Shown: piece after piece, positions 9,266 to 17,214 of the stretch
Layout of the letters: every line of letters starts with the position of its first letter
How positions within the stretch are numbered: the stretch's first letter is position 1
NCBI GenBank assembly: GCA_023382535.1
Contig: JAHDWA010000003.1
Span: 1 to 45,660, forward strand
DNA from: Anaerolineae bacterium
GTDB taxonomy: Bacteria > Chloroflexota > Anaerolineae > 4572-78 > J111
Length of the DNA stretch: 45,660 bases
Reading direction: 5' to 3'
The notes under the pieces: model-generated
What the model was told of the DNA's origin: nothing
What the model saw: the letters and a program-made list of their open reading frames with translations, nothing else
Database searches by the model: none
Program-made: the position numbers and the translations under genes

Positions 9266-10690
9266 CTACCGCCCGGCCTTGGTTCCCAAAGTAAATTCAC
9301 CAACGGACGTCTCGGCGTAATAATCGGTGCCGGCAGCGGCGGCAAATAGGTCTGAGTTTCCGCCGCCCAGCGCGCAAGCGGCCAGTCCCATCGCGGTAGC
9401 GACAAGGTACATGGTTTGGTAGAGCGCGCCTACATTCTTCAGGATCAGGGCGTAGGCCATGGCCTCATATTTCCAGGTCACTCTTTGAAAACGAGCCGCC
9501 AGGATGATCAAAACCTGGGGCGTACTCTGTGCGGCGGTAGCGTAAGAAGCCTCCTGCAAGAGAACGTCAACGGCGGCGGAACGACTAGCCAGCCAGCAAA
9601 GTTGATGCCCGCGCGGGTCATAGTGATAGAGACCCGGGCCAAGCCCAGTACAAGACCTGGCTGCCACGTAGAGTTCCAATTCGTAACAGGCTCCCCCGTT
9701 GGGATAGGGTCTGCTGCTGCATTCATACAAACCCTGCTTTGGCTGAGGCAAGGCCCTGAGGCGCGCCGTGCGATAGAGAAACTCACCTAATTGTTCAATC
9801 GTGATGGGCCGTTCGCTGTTGTGATTGCGAAGGGATTGTCTTTCTTCCAGGACACAGGTGAAGGATAGATCGTCTTTCTTGAGGGTATCCAGGTCGGGCT
9901 TGTATAAACTAATCGTTTCTTCCGACATCAGCGGTTTAACCACAGGCAGAGGCTGAATCTTATCTCGAAAACGATAGGTAGCGCCATAGGGGCCGGTATG
10001 CCGGCCCAGACGGCTTCTTGAATGGAAAAGTAGATCATGAAAATCCCATTGAGCCAGCGATTCCGGCTCTTCCTGTCCATCTCCCTGTATCATATTGCAG
10101 CCCAGCAGCAAACTCATCAACAAAGAGATAGAGGCACTGCTTATCCCTTGAAAATCCTCATTCAGCTCGGCCAAAGTCCCGGATGTCGCCAGGCCATGCA
10201 GCATGGCTGCAGCTTGCCCAGTGTGTAACACAATTTTAGCCTGCGCCAACGGCGATTCCATGACAAATTGCCCATCATTTCGATGCAGATAAGCAAAGCG
10301 TGACAGGCTATACGGTTTATCGGGGACAGGCTCCGCGAGTCTGAATTGATAGGGGGACGAGGTAGGGACAATTGTCGCTAATTTGCTTCCGTTTGAGGTG
10401 ACGGTGTGACAAATCAGACCGGATTGGGTAAAACGTTGCAGATAGTAGAGCATTTTGGGCAAGCCGGCGTTCCCGCCATGCTGGCCGGCCAGGTCTATCA
10501 GTTCCTTTTCTGTAGCTCCCTGAGTTGAGAGTAGCCGCAGCGCTGCCATCATTCCCTTTGAAGCTTGCCCCAGCGGTAAATTCCCGCCAGGCGACGCCAA
10601 GGCAGCGTGTCCATCTGCTTGCTCTAGCAGCGAGATGCCCTCCTTAAACGACAAAACAAAACCCCGGGCCAATAGATCAGAACTATTCAT
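9266..10690 (-). CDS. SagB-type (McbC-like) FMN-dependent azoline dehydrogenase (474 aa)
   Basis: The C-terminal half (about 270-474) is a nitroreductase-fold SagB domain: LEERQSLRNHNSERPITI, then LGEFLYRTARLR, then RPYPNGGACYELELYVAA and GLGPGLYHYDPRGH, ending with the FMN-proximal NVGALYQTMYL segment. The first 260 residues are a less conserved N-terminal extension common in SagB-type proteins of TOMM clusters. Family role: with FMN it oxidises thiazoline/oxazoline rings made by the cyclodehydratase to thiazole/oxazole. It sits directly after the YcaO gene, as in many TOMM operons. The 138-base gap carries a palindromic repeat at 10742-10768, so it may be less strongly expressed than the YcaO gene. 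Confidence 0.93.
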   Translation of the reverse strand: MNSSDLLARGFVLSFKEGISLLEQADGHAALASPGGNLPLGQASKGMMAALRLLSTQGATEKELIDLAGQHGGNAGLPKMLYYLQRFTQSGLICHTVTSNGSKLATIVPTSSPYQFRLAEPVPDKPYSLSRFAYLHRNDGQFVMESPLAQAKIVLHTGQAAAMLHGLATSGTLAELNEDFQGISSASISLLMSLLLGCNMIQGDGQEEPESLAQWDFHDLLFHSRSRLGRHTGPYGATYRFRDKIQPLPVVKPLMSEETISLYKPDLDTLKKDDLSFTCVLEERQSLRNHNSERPITIEQLGEFLYRTARLRALPQPKQGLYECSSRPYPNGGACYELELYVAARSCTGLGPGLYHYDPRGHQLCWLASRSAAVDVLLQEASYATAAQSTPQVLIILAARFQRVTWKYEAMAYALILKNVGALYQTMYLVATAMGLAACALGGGNSDLFAAAAGTDYYAETSVGEFTLGTKAGR

Positions 10691-10741
10691 TGGGAGGTCT
10701 CCTCACCTCACTCAACTGGCCTGTCCCAAGTTCGTGGTAAC

Positions 10742-10768
10742 GTAGGACAAATTGTCAACTTGTCCTAC
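10742..10768. repeat. 27-bp near-perfect palindrome (GTAGGACAA...TTGTCCTAC)
   Basis: Nine-base arms GTAGGACAA and TTGTCCTAC are perfect, and the inner bases also pair except at two symmetric positions. It lies in the 138-base gap between the YcaO and SagB genes. I infer a dispersed intergenic repeat or an mRNA-stabilising hairpin; it has no T run that would make it a good terminator. Confidence 0.6.
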
Positions 10769-10828
10769 AGCACCGCCTGAAATTTAGGACGCTCCCTCAC
10801 CCAACAGACAAAAATGGTCGTGGAATGG

Positions 10829-13081
10829 TTAGAAGTAAACAACGTGAGGATTCAATTGTTCCTCGCTCAAGGGTTCCTGCCGGTACCCCATCTGAACAGG
10901 AACATCATACAGGCGGCCAGGGCCAAATCTGGCCCAGTAATGCCGTAGACCAGGGACAATCACCTTCACCACCTGAAGACCCAGGTCTGGCCGGGTTTGA
11001 TCCAGGACTAACGTTTCCAGGCCTTTATCGCTGGCAATCCGCACACAGTTCATGACATCAAGATAGAGATCATCCTCCCAACTTTGCGGGTAATCGGCTG
11101 GAACTTTTGGGGCCAGGGTTTTGTCGGGGGTCAGGTAAGGCTGATTCTCAAGGGTCGCCGTCTGCCACCAGGCGAACGCATCGGGGTTCAGGATGCGGTA
11201 ATTTTCTTTAGCCGGTTGGGCCGCAACGACTGAAGGAAGCGACTGATTGAGTTCGGTCAGGGCACGGAGTACAGCCAGTTGGGGATCGAAGTGAGCGCCA
11301 AAACCAAAAATAATGTCTTCGGTCTTATGAGAAGTGCGGCGTGAAATAGCGGCGAAGGTGGGAATATTCAAATCGCTCGTCAGGTCAAGAACCCAGAGAT
11401 CGCGCTGTAGCGTTTTATAGTAGGCTGGTAGTTGCTGAAAGTACGGTTCGTCAAAACTGGCCAGGTCTACCACCGGTTTCTTGAGGCGATTGTACCACCA
11501 CAGAGCTACACTGTCCCGTTCAACTAACTCCATGAAGCCCTGTAGAATCGCCTCCTCATTCGTGTTACCGGCCGCGCAGCCATTCGAGTCGGCTCGGGTA
11601 AAGTCGGTCTGATATATTCGGGAATAGCCGTAGTAGCAGTAAGCGGTTGGCACGTAGCGCGTCTCGCCCGAGGTCAAAGACCAAACCGGACTCCACTCAA
11701 TTTCCCTGGTCTCGTCAAAGCGGGTTGGAACCCACCTGAATGGAGAGCCATTAACAGGTTGCTCTTGTTTCGCCAACTGGCGTTCGCTGAAAAGCATACA
11801 GGCGTTGGGATGAATGGCGGCGTCTCCCAACTCTTTAAAGCTGGCCTGGATACGGGCCTCATCACCCTGAAAGACGCCTGAATAACGCTCAATAGATTCG
11901 CCCAGCGCGCTCACTTTGGCCTGGATGTCTCGTTTCCCTTTGCCGCCGGATTGGGCGCGCAGATTTTCCCGCAGGGCGTCCAAGTTGTTATTGAGCAGGG
12001 CAAAATTGTGGTCGGCAATATAGCCGGGTATCAAACCGTTCTTGTCCCCTTCCAGCGTGATAGGGTGCAGACCGCCGACGATGCCGGTGATTTGGCTAAG
12101 GTGATGTGCGAGACGCTGGAAAGTCTCCTCAGGGGAGCAATGGCGATGTCCGCCATCGCTGGTATAGCCTTTCTGCTGGCTTTGCAGCTTAAGTGAGGCT
12201 GATTGTTGCCTCGAAACCAGCTTTGGGTTTCCGCACCGGGGACACTGGGGCCGCCGGGTGAGAAGGTGGCTTTGCATTTCGAGCGAAAGGGTATTCAGGG
12301 CAATGATCCGGCCCGTAAGTGCTTCGTTCTGTTCAAGGACCATCCATTTTGCAACTTCGGTGGCAGCAAGCCCCAGGGCTGTTTGCCGGGTTGAGGGCAA
12401 AACAGCCAGAGAGGTAACCAGCGGGCCGGAAAGGCTTTGTTTTCTCTCCAGGTAACTTTCGACTTTGCGCTGTCCGCGCAGACGGTCGGCCAGACATGCC
12501 CAACACCCGGTTTGTCCAGGGATAAAGATAGGACCGATCCACACCTCTGCTCCAACCGGTTTGACCAACAGCCACGGCCGCTGGTGCAGCAAGGCCGCTC
12601 GATTGAAGGTCTCCAAACCAGGCTGCAAATAATCGTCAGTGAGGACCACGCTTACTTCGCCGTCGTCCCTACAGCCGACCCCTACGCTTTCGAGCATCGC
12701 TTTCAGAGGAGCAGGATCAACTTGACCAAAAGCAGTCAGGGAAATTGTCCTCCGCTGTAACTGCCTGGCCGCATGCTCCGCCGCTACCCCCAGCATCCCC
12801 CAGAAGGCGGCCTGCTCAGAGGGCATGGGCGGGGTCGAGTCAACAATGTAGCCCTCACGCCGCAGCATCTCCAGGGCATAGAACACTTCTGCCGGGGAAA
12901 TCTGGCCTTTAAGCTCAGCCATGATTTCGTCAATGGTATATTGGCCGGTGAGTAGCGGCGCCAGCTTAAGGTAGGCTGCTCCTTGCAGCAAGAACTGTTT
13001 TTTTTCGGAAAGTAAAAAAATACCCTCTGACGGTATGATTTCACACCGAAAATAGGGCTTAAAACGCGGCCGTTGGGTCAT
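10829..13081 (-). CDS. TOMM cyclodehydratase: fused leader-peptide-binding (E1-like) and YcaO domains (750 aa)
   Basis: N-terminal residues 10-85 look like a winged-helix RiPP recognition element (LLSEKKQFLLQGAAYLKL, then a helical segment). About 85-300 is the degenerate E1/ThiF-like part with two cysteine pairs, CWAC (193-196) and CPRC (280-283), a probable structural zinc site. The YcaO domain (about 335-750) has the ATP/Mg motif SALGESIERYSGVF (391-404) and NTNEEAILQGFMELVERDS (506-524). In this family the YcaO domain phosphorylates the peptide backbone with ATP so that Cys/Ser/Thr side chains cyclise to azolines, and the N-terminal region holds the leader peptide. The ATG is 55 bases after the precursor stop. 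The C-terminus ends NPHVVYF and lacks the Pro-rich (PxPxP) tail seen in many TOMM YcaO proteins. Confidence 0.95.
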   Translation of the reverse strand: MTQRPRFKPYFRCEIIPSEGIFLLSEKKQFLLQGAAYLKLAPLLTGQYTIDEIMAELKGQISPAEVFYALEMLRREGYIVDSTPPMPSEQAAFWGMLGVAAEHAARQLQRRTISLTAFGQVDPAPLKAMLESVGVGCRDDGEVSVVLTDDYLQPGLETFNRAALLHQRPWLLVKPVGAEVWIGPIFIPGQTGCWACLADRLRGQRKVESYLERKQSLSGPLVTSLAVLPSTRQTALGLAATEVAKWMVLEQNEALTGRIIALNTLSLEMQSHLLTRRPQCPRCGNPKLVSRQQSASLKLQSQQKGYTSDGGHRHCSPEETFQRLAHHLSQITGIVGGLHPITLEGDKNGLIPGYIADHNFALLNNNLDALRENLRAQSGGKGKRDIQAKVSALGESIERYSGVFQGDEARIQASFKELGDAAIHPNACMLFSERQLAKQEQPVNGSPFRWVPTRFDETREIEWSPVWSLTSGETRYVPTAYCYYGYSRIYQTDFTRADSNGCAAGNTNEEAILQGFMELVERDSVALWWYNRLKKPVVDLASFDEPYFQQLPAYYKTLQRDLWVLDLTSDLNIPTFAAISRRTSHKTEDIIFGFGAHFDPQLAVLRALTELNQSLPSVVAAQPAKENYRILNPDAFAWWQTATLENQPYLTPDKTLAPKVPADYPQSWEDDLYLDVMNCVRIASDKGLETLVLDQTRPDLGLQVVKVIVPGLRHYWARFGPGRLYDVPVQMGYRQEPLSEEQLNPHVVYF

Positions 13082-13113
13082 TGTTGCCAGTTTTAGAGAC
13101 GGCAGGTTAGGCT

Positions 13114-13126
13114 GATCCTGAGGATC
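13114..13126 (-). promoter_or_regulatory. Small hairpin after the precursor gene
   Basis: GATCC and GGATC flank TGA in the 55-base gap between the precursor stop and the YcaO start. There is no T run after it on the minus strand, so it is more likely a stability or processing element that keeps precursor mRNA in excess than a terminator. The stem is short and this is weakly supported. Confidence 0.3.
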
Positions 13127-13136
13127 GCTCCCCTAT

Positions 13137-13385
13137 TTAGCTGTAGGAACAACTTTTAGGAGAGGACAGGGACATTCCCTGGGCAAAGGCATGGAGTTGT
13201 TCTTCGGTCAAGTCTGCCGGTGGGTCAGGGATATGGACAAAAACATCGTATTTGAAGCCAAATTTCTTTTTTGCTTCTTTGAGCGCTGCAGTCGGACTCT
13301 TTTCAAGCTTCTTCCTAAATGCCTCATCGGTCCATGCATGAACCAGTATCTGAGCCCATTCCTTATCAGTGATCGGTGTTGCCAT
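13137..13385 (-). CDS. NHLP-family TOMM precursor peptide (82 aa; nitrile-hydratase-like leader, Ser/Cys core)
   Basis: The first 70 residues match the pattern of the nitrile-hydratase-alpha-like leader peptide (NHLP) family: an early helix with AWTDEAFRKKLEKSP, TAALKEAKKKFG, a V-rich strand with DVFVHIPDPP, then DLTEEQLHAFAQG. The tail SLSSPKSCSYS holds six Ser and one Cys in eleven residues, the usual substrate composition for azole formation. The common Gly-Gly cleavage site is replaced by AQG followed by Met, so the cleavage point is uncertain. The start is fixed by a perfect AAAGGAGG at 13393-13400, seven bases before the ATG. The modifying enzymes lie immediately downstream on the same strand. 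Expected product: a short peptide with up to seven azole-forming residues. No peptidase or dedicated C39 exporter is seen nearby. Confidence 0.93.
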   Translation of the reverse strand: MATPITDKEWAQILVHAWTDEAFRKKLEKSPTAALKEAKKKFGFKYDVFVHIPDPPADLTEEQLHAFAQGMSLSSPKSCSYS

Positions 13386-13486
13386 GACTATGCCTCCTTT
13401 AACGAATTAAACTCTTAACTGGCGAATAGACCAGTACGTTTTGATGTTGCGAAATGGAATAATGAAAATGGTGGGGAAGTGGAGCT

Positions 13487-13506
13487 TCAAGGATGATGAT
13501 CCTTGA
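13487..13506 (-). promoter_or_regulatory. Perfect 8-bp inverted repeat in the precursor leader
   Basis: TCAAGGAT and ATCCTTGA flank GATG with no mismatch. It lies about 15 bases after the predicted transcription start and 100 bases before the precursor ATG. It could be an operator for a dimeric repressor or a hairpin protecting the 5' end of the operon mRNA. No T run follows, so it is not a terminator. Confidence 0.55.
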
Positions 13507-13528
13507 CCCGGCCTGCTCCTGACGCGGG

Positions 13529-13556
13529 ATTATAACATGGTTCATGGTAGGTGCAA
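13529..13556 (-). promoter_or_regulatory. Promoter of the RiPP operon
   Basis: On the minus strand there is a TTGCAC -35 (13551-13556), a 16-base spacer and a perfect TATAAT -10 (13529-13534) preceded by TGT, making an extended -10. Predicted start is near 13522, giving a leader of about 137 bases. It lies wholly in the gap between the upstream regulator gene (stop at 13622) and the precursor, so the RiPP operon can be transcribed independently of that regulator. Confidence 0.75.
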
Positions 13557-13621
13557 CTTTTTGGACAAGCTATGGAGAATATGGATTAAATCCGATGGGT
13601 CGTTTCAGGTAAGGCTAGCGT

Positions 13622-16600
13622 TTAACTTCCTTTTTTGCTCAATACTGCTCCTACCACCGTCTCCAGCGTATTAATCTGCCCTCTGGTTCGAACGGCTTTA
13701 ACCGTTCCTGCTGAAAACTGAGGTTCCACCTCGGCCAAAAGACGCGCCGCCCGGTCTTGATTGTCACGACTGCTGGCCGGATGGCTGAGGGCCAAAGCGA
13801 GAATTTCCAGGACTTGCTCTCTTTCCACGCCGCCCGCTTTTATCAACAGAGAAGCCAGTCCTACCAGCGCATCCAGCGCACCGGGAATCGCCTGGATGTT
13901 CAACGCCATCTTGAGGGCCTCGCTGAAATAGTCCCTGGCGGTCTGAATATCGTCGAGACTGGTCACATAACCGAGCTTGGTGCGGGCCGAAATAGCGCCC
14001 CACTGATTGCCAATCTCTTTAAAGATAGACAGGCTTTCTTTATATAATTGTTTAGCGCCCTGGTATTCGGCCATCATTTGCACCACATCGCCCAGGTAAC
14101 TGAGGCAGAGGGCAATCCCCCGCCGGTCGCCGATTTCCTGGCAAATGGCCAGGCTTTCTTCAAAAAAGGCCTTGGCTTCAGGATACTCGCCCAGGGCATA
14201 GGCCACCTGCCCCAGATTGTTGAGGGAGAAGGTCATACCCCGCCGGTCGCCAATCCCCTGTTTCAGAGCCAGGCTTTCCTGGCATAACTGCCGGGACTGG
14301 CTGTAATCGCCTTCCAGGTACGCCACCTGGCCCAGAATGTTGAGAGCAATGGTCAAACCCAGCGTGTCTCCCATCTCTCGGCAAAGGGCCAGGCTTTCCT
14401 GGCACAACTGCCGGGCCAGCTCATACTCGCCCAGATGCCGGTGTACCGCTCCCAGATAGTTGAGTGGAAAGATGGTTTCCCCCCGGGCAGTGGAATCAAG
14501 ACTGCGGAGGAGGGTCAAACTCTCGTTCAGCAGCGCCTTGGCGGCCTCATGCTGGCCCAGTTGGAATGTAAACCAGCCCTGCCGCGCCAGCAGCTTACCC
14601 AAGACGATTTCGGATTTTCGACTTGCGATTTTCGATTTTCGATAATCTCTTTCCCCTACTTCTCCCCTCTCTTGCTCCTCGCTTCCTCCTTTCCTCGTTT
14701 CCTCATTTCCCTGCGCCTCGCCTCGCAAACTCGTCGCTGCCCAGCCAAACGACTCGGCTCCTTCCTGAAACCAACTGCGGATGTCGTAAAAATGGAACAG
14801 GCTTTCCAGGGCCGGCTCGATAGCGGCGAGGTCGCCCTGAGCGACGGCCCAGCGCCAGCCAGCCCGGACATTCTCGATCTCGGTGTTGATCTCGGCCAAT
14901 GCCTCTTTTTGTTGGCCCCCGATCAGCAATCGCTCTTTGCCGTGCAAAAACGCCGCATAGTAATGGCTGTGTAACGCTTGAACCTTTTCTTTTTCCAGGA
15001 GACTCTCGTCCAGCTTTTCGGCGGCGTACTGCCACAAGAGTAGGTGCCGGGTATAGCGTCCCGTGTCGGTTCGGCGCAGCAGCGACTTGTCCACCAGGGC
15101 CAGCAGCAGGGGCAGGGCAGCACCGGCGACTTGCCTGGCCGCCTCAACCTGAAACCCGCCCCTAAATACGGCCAACTGCCGGAAAATCCGCTGCTCTTCT
15201 GCCGACAAGAGCCGCCAGGAATAGTCAAACACGGCCCGCAGGCTGCGCTGCCGTTCGGGGACATTGCGGAGTGAGGTGGTCAGAAAATCAAGATTTTGCT
15301 CAATTTCCTGGGCAATTTCCTGGCAAGAGAGCAGCCGCAGCCAGGCTGCGGCCAGTTCAATAGCCAGCGGCGTCCCTTCAGTTAAGCGGCAGACATGGAC
15401 CACACACGGCGTTTCCGCTTCCGAAAGAACATAGCCAGGGTTGACCGTTTGGGCGCGCTGCAGAAAGAGCTGCACCGCGCTGTACGCCTCTAACACGGGG
15501 GCCTTCGCCTGCTGCGAACTCAGCTTGGGCTGGGGGTCGGGTACTTTCAACCCCTGAATCGGCAGTAAATATTCTTCCTGTAAATTCAGACGTTCGCGCG
15601 AGACAGCCAGAATCTTGATCTGGGGGGCCTGCTGGAGAATATCGCTCAGCAGACCGGCTCCGGCCAGGAGATGTTCAAAATTGTCCAGCACCAGGAGCAG
15701 CCGCTTTTCCCGTAGATAGTCGAGGAGTTGGTTAGCCGGATTGGCCCCGCTGTAAAAAGAGAAGTTCAAGGCATCGGCCAGGGTAGCAACGAGAAATTCG
15801 GCTGAGCTGAGCGAGTCCAGGGGAAGGAAGTAGACCCCATCCGCGAATAGCCCGGTGTCCACCTGGGTCGCTTGCCAGGTAGACTGAATAGCCAGGCGGG
15901 TTTTACCAATACCGCCGGGACCGACCAGGGTCAGCAATCGAACGGCCGGGTCGTTTAGGTGCGCAGCAATTTGGGCCAATTCCTCTTCCCGGCCAATAAA
16001 GGGCGTGGACGGGGTTGGAACTTTATGCAGGGCGATGGGTGAGGAGGAGGAGAGCGGGTCGGTGGGAAGGGGGGGAGCAGGGGGGCCGGGGGGCAGGGGC
16101 GCAGAAAAAACTTTCTCCCCGCTCCCCTGCTCCTCTGCGCCCCTGCTCAATTCTCCTGAGCGAATCTGTTCATGCAAGGCCACCATCGCCGCCGAAGGCT
16201 CTACGGCCAGTTCCTCGGCCAGGGTGCGCCGGCAGATTTCATACTGGGCCAGGGCCGCGGTGCGCTCACCCTGGCGAGCCAACAGGACCATCAGGTAGCG
16301 ATGGGCGCGCTCGCGCCAGGGTTCCAATTCCAGCCAGCGCCGGGCCAGGGCCAGGGCCAGGTCATCGTGGTCAGACCGGGCGTAATAAACAAGCAGCCTT
16401 TCCAGCAGCTCTGTGACCTGCCGCCGCCAGCCCTCTTGCTCGCGCAGCAGCCACGTTTCAAATTCAGGACAATCATCGAGAAAAAAGCCGGTCATAAAGT
16501 CGCCCCGGTACAGAGCGACAGCCTCGGCCAGTAACTCCGGTTGGATATCGGCAGCAAGTGGCGCCGGAAACCAATCTGTGGCCGTTTTGGGCATTTGTGA

Positions 16601-16978
16601 ATGAGGCCCGGTTTTGGACAGGGATGATTTGGACGCATTTTTGCCAAGGCCGCTTTTTACCAACCGGGCAAAGGTGTGAACATCTACCCAGTAAGTATCC
16701 GGTGGTAGAAACTGGATGGTGTGGTAGTCAGCCTGGAAGCAGCCTGGGAGCAGGGCTGAAAGTTGGCTTAACTCGCGGCTGAGGTTGCGCCGGCCGCGTG
16801 CTTCCTCTTTATCGCCCCAAAAAAGGCCGGCCAGGTGGCTGCGCGAAACAGGCTGGTCTTGTCGTGCCAGGTAGCCGAGGAGGGCCAGCGCCTTGCGCGA
16901 CTCAAAATCGCGCAGCAGCACCCCCTTCTTCTCAACTTGAATCATCCCCAGCAGGCGGAGACGATAAATAGCTTCCAT
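13622..16978 (-). CDS. SARP-like BTAD / NB-ARC / TPR transcriptional regulator (1118 aa)
   Basis: Residues 1-100 form a winged-helix DNA-binding domain (FESRKALALLGYLARQ, then HLAGLFWGDKEEARGRRNL). About 145-275 is the bacterial transcriptional activation domain (VALYRGDFMTGFFLDDCPEF, then LALARRWLELEPWRERAH). A Pro/Ser linker (about 278-320) leads to an NB-ARC-type ATPase with Walker A GPGGIGKT (353-360) and Walker B LLLVLDNFEHLL (427-438). About 800-1040 is a run of TPR repeats (LARQLCQESLALCREMGD and variants). This is the large-SARP layout: DNA binding plus a nucleotide-controlled switch and a TPR sensor. AGGG four bases before the ATG supports the start. It is transcribed divergently from 17215, and the shared gap contains 11-bp direct repeats suited to a SARP. 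Two low-complexity inserts interrupt its linkers. Targets are inferred, not shown. Confidence 0.93.
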   Translation of the reverse strand: MEAIYRLRLLGMIQVEKKGVLLRDFESRKALALLGYLARQDQPVSRSHLAGLFWGDKEEARGRRNLSRELSQLSALLPGCFQADYHTIQFLPPDTYWVDVHTFARLVKSGLGKNASKSSLSKTGPHSQMPKTATDWFPAPLAADIQPELLAEAVALYRGDFMTGFFLDDCPEFETWLLREQEGWRRQVTELLERLLVYYARSDHDDLALALARRWLELEPWRERAHRYLMVLLARQGERTAALAQYEICRRTLAEELAVEPSAAMVALHEQIRSGELSRGAEEQGSGEKVFSAPLPPGPPAPPLPTDPLSSSSPIALHKVPTPSTPFIGREEELAQIAAHLNDPAVRLLTLVGPGGIGKTRLAIQSTWQATQVDTGLFADGVYFLPLDSLSSAEFLVATLADALNFSFYSGANPANQLLDYLREKRLLLVLDNFEHLLAGAGLLSDILQQAPQIKILAVSRERLNLQEEYLLPIQGLKVPDPQPKLSSQQAKAPVLEAYSAVQLFLQRAQTVNPGYVLSEAETPCVVHVCRLTEGTPLAIELAAAWLRLLSCQEIAQEIEQNLDFLTTSLRNVPERQRSLRAVFDYSWRLLSAEEQRIFRQLAVFRGGFQVEAARQVAGAALPLLLALVDKSLLRRTDTGRYTRHLLLWQYAAEKLDESLLEKEKVQALHSHYYAAFLHGKERLLIGGQQKEALAEINTEIENVRAGWRWAVAQGDLAAIEPALESLFHFYDIRSWFQEGAESFGWAATSLRGEAQGNEETRKGGSEEQERGEVGERDYRKSKIASRKSEIVLGKLLARQGWFTFQLGQHEAAKALLNESLTLLRSLDSTARGETIFPLNYLGAVHRHLGEYELARQLCQESLALCREMGDTLGLTIALNILGQVAYLEGDYSQSRQLCQESLALKQGIGDRRGMTFSLNNLGQVAYALGEYPEAKAFFEESLAICQEIGDRRGIALCLSYLGDVVQMMAEYQGAKQLYKESLSIFKEIGNQWGAISARTKLGYVTSLDDIQTARDYFSEALKMALNIQAIPGALDALVGLASLLIKAGGVEREQVLEILALALSHPASSRDNQDRAARLLAEVEPQFSAGTVKAVRTRGQINTLETVVGAVLSKKGS
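14600..14730. repeat. Low-complexity insert coding for an interdomain linker of the regulator
   Basis: The stretch contains iterated units related to CGAAAATCG (read on the minus strand) followed by a pyrimidine-rich tract of CTC/TTCC units. It is in frame inside the regulator gene and encodes a charged segment around residues 748-796 with repeats such as RKSKIASRKSEI, between the ATPase part and the TPR repeats. It looks like an intergenic-type simple repeat that expanded or inserted in a tolerant linker. Confidence 0.6.
16093..16146. repeat. 13-bp perfect inverted repeat in a GC-rich linker insert
   Basis: GCAGGGGCGCAGA (16093-16105) and its exact complement (16134-16146) flank 28 bases inside the regulator's Pro/Ser linker (about residues 278-318). 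The surrounding 16040-16140 stretch is a purine-rich run of GGGGAG/GGGG units. It keeps the reading frame. Confidence 0.65.
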
Positions 16979-17072
16979 TTACCCTATTTGGCCCCAGTAA
17001 TATGCTAAAGAAGCCTACAAAGGCTCAAACAATCGCTACCTGGTACTTTTGTCTTAGCCGTAAATACGCTCC

Positions 17073-17126
17073 GAACAGTTTGCGAACAGTTTTTGAGCCA
17101 ATCTCCTAACAAGGATGGCTTATATT
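17073..17126 (+). promoter_or_regulatory. SARP-type promoter: 11-bp-period direct repeats plus -10
   Basis: GAACAGTTT occurs at 17073 and 17084, and a related GAGCCAATC at 17095, exactly 11 bases apart each time (one helix turn). The -10 TATATT is at 17121-17126, inside a small palindrome (17117-17133), and there is no good -35 at 17-bp spacing, as expected for an activator-dependent promoter. Streptomyces SARPs bind heptamer repeats of this period just upstream of -10 (known for the family). The site lies between the regulator gene and the plus-strand gene at 17215 and is matched by a second site at 18346. Confidence 0.7.
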
Positions 17127-17160
17127 TTAAGCCAGAGTGACAAATAAACAAACTGACCTT

Positions 17161-17180
17161 CTGGCGGAATAAAACGCCAG
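17161..17180 (+). promoter_or_regulatory. Leader hairpin before the 17215 gene
   Basis: CTGGCG and CGCCAG flank an 8-base A-rich loop, about 30 bases after the predicted transcription start and 35 before the ATG. No T run follows. A 5' stabilising or regulatory stem is possible; the function is unknown. Confidence 0.35.
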
Positions 17181-17214
17181 TAAAAACTTCAGGAGAGTGG
17201 AGGAGTTGAGGCAA

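Noticed and set aside
13557..13621. SARP-type direct repeats upstream of the RiPP promoter
   Set aside because: Searched for GAACAGTTT/GAGCAGTTT at 11-base steps on the minus strand; only a weak TCCATA pair at a 9-base step was seen.
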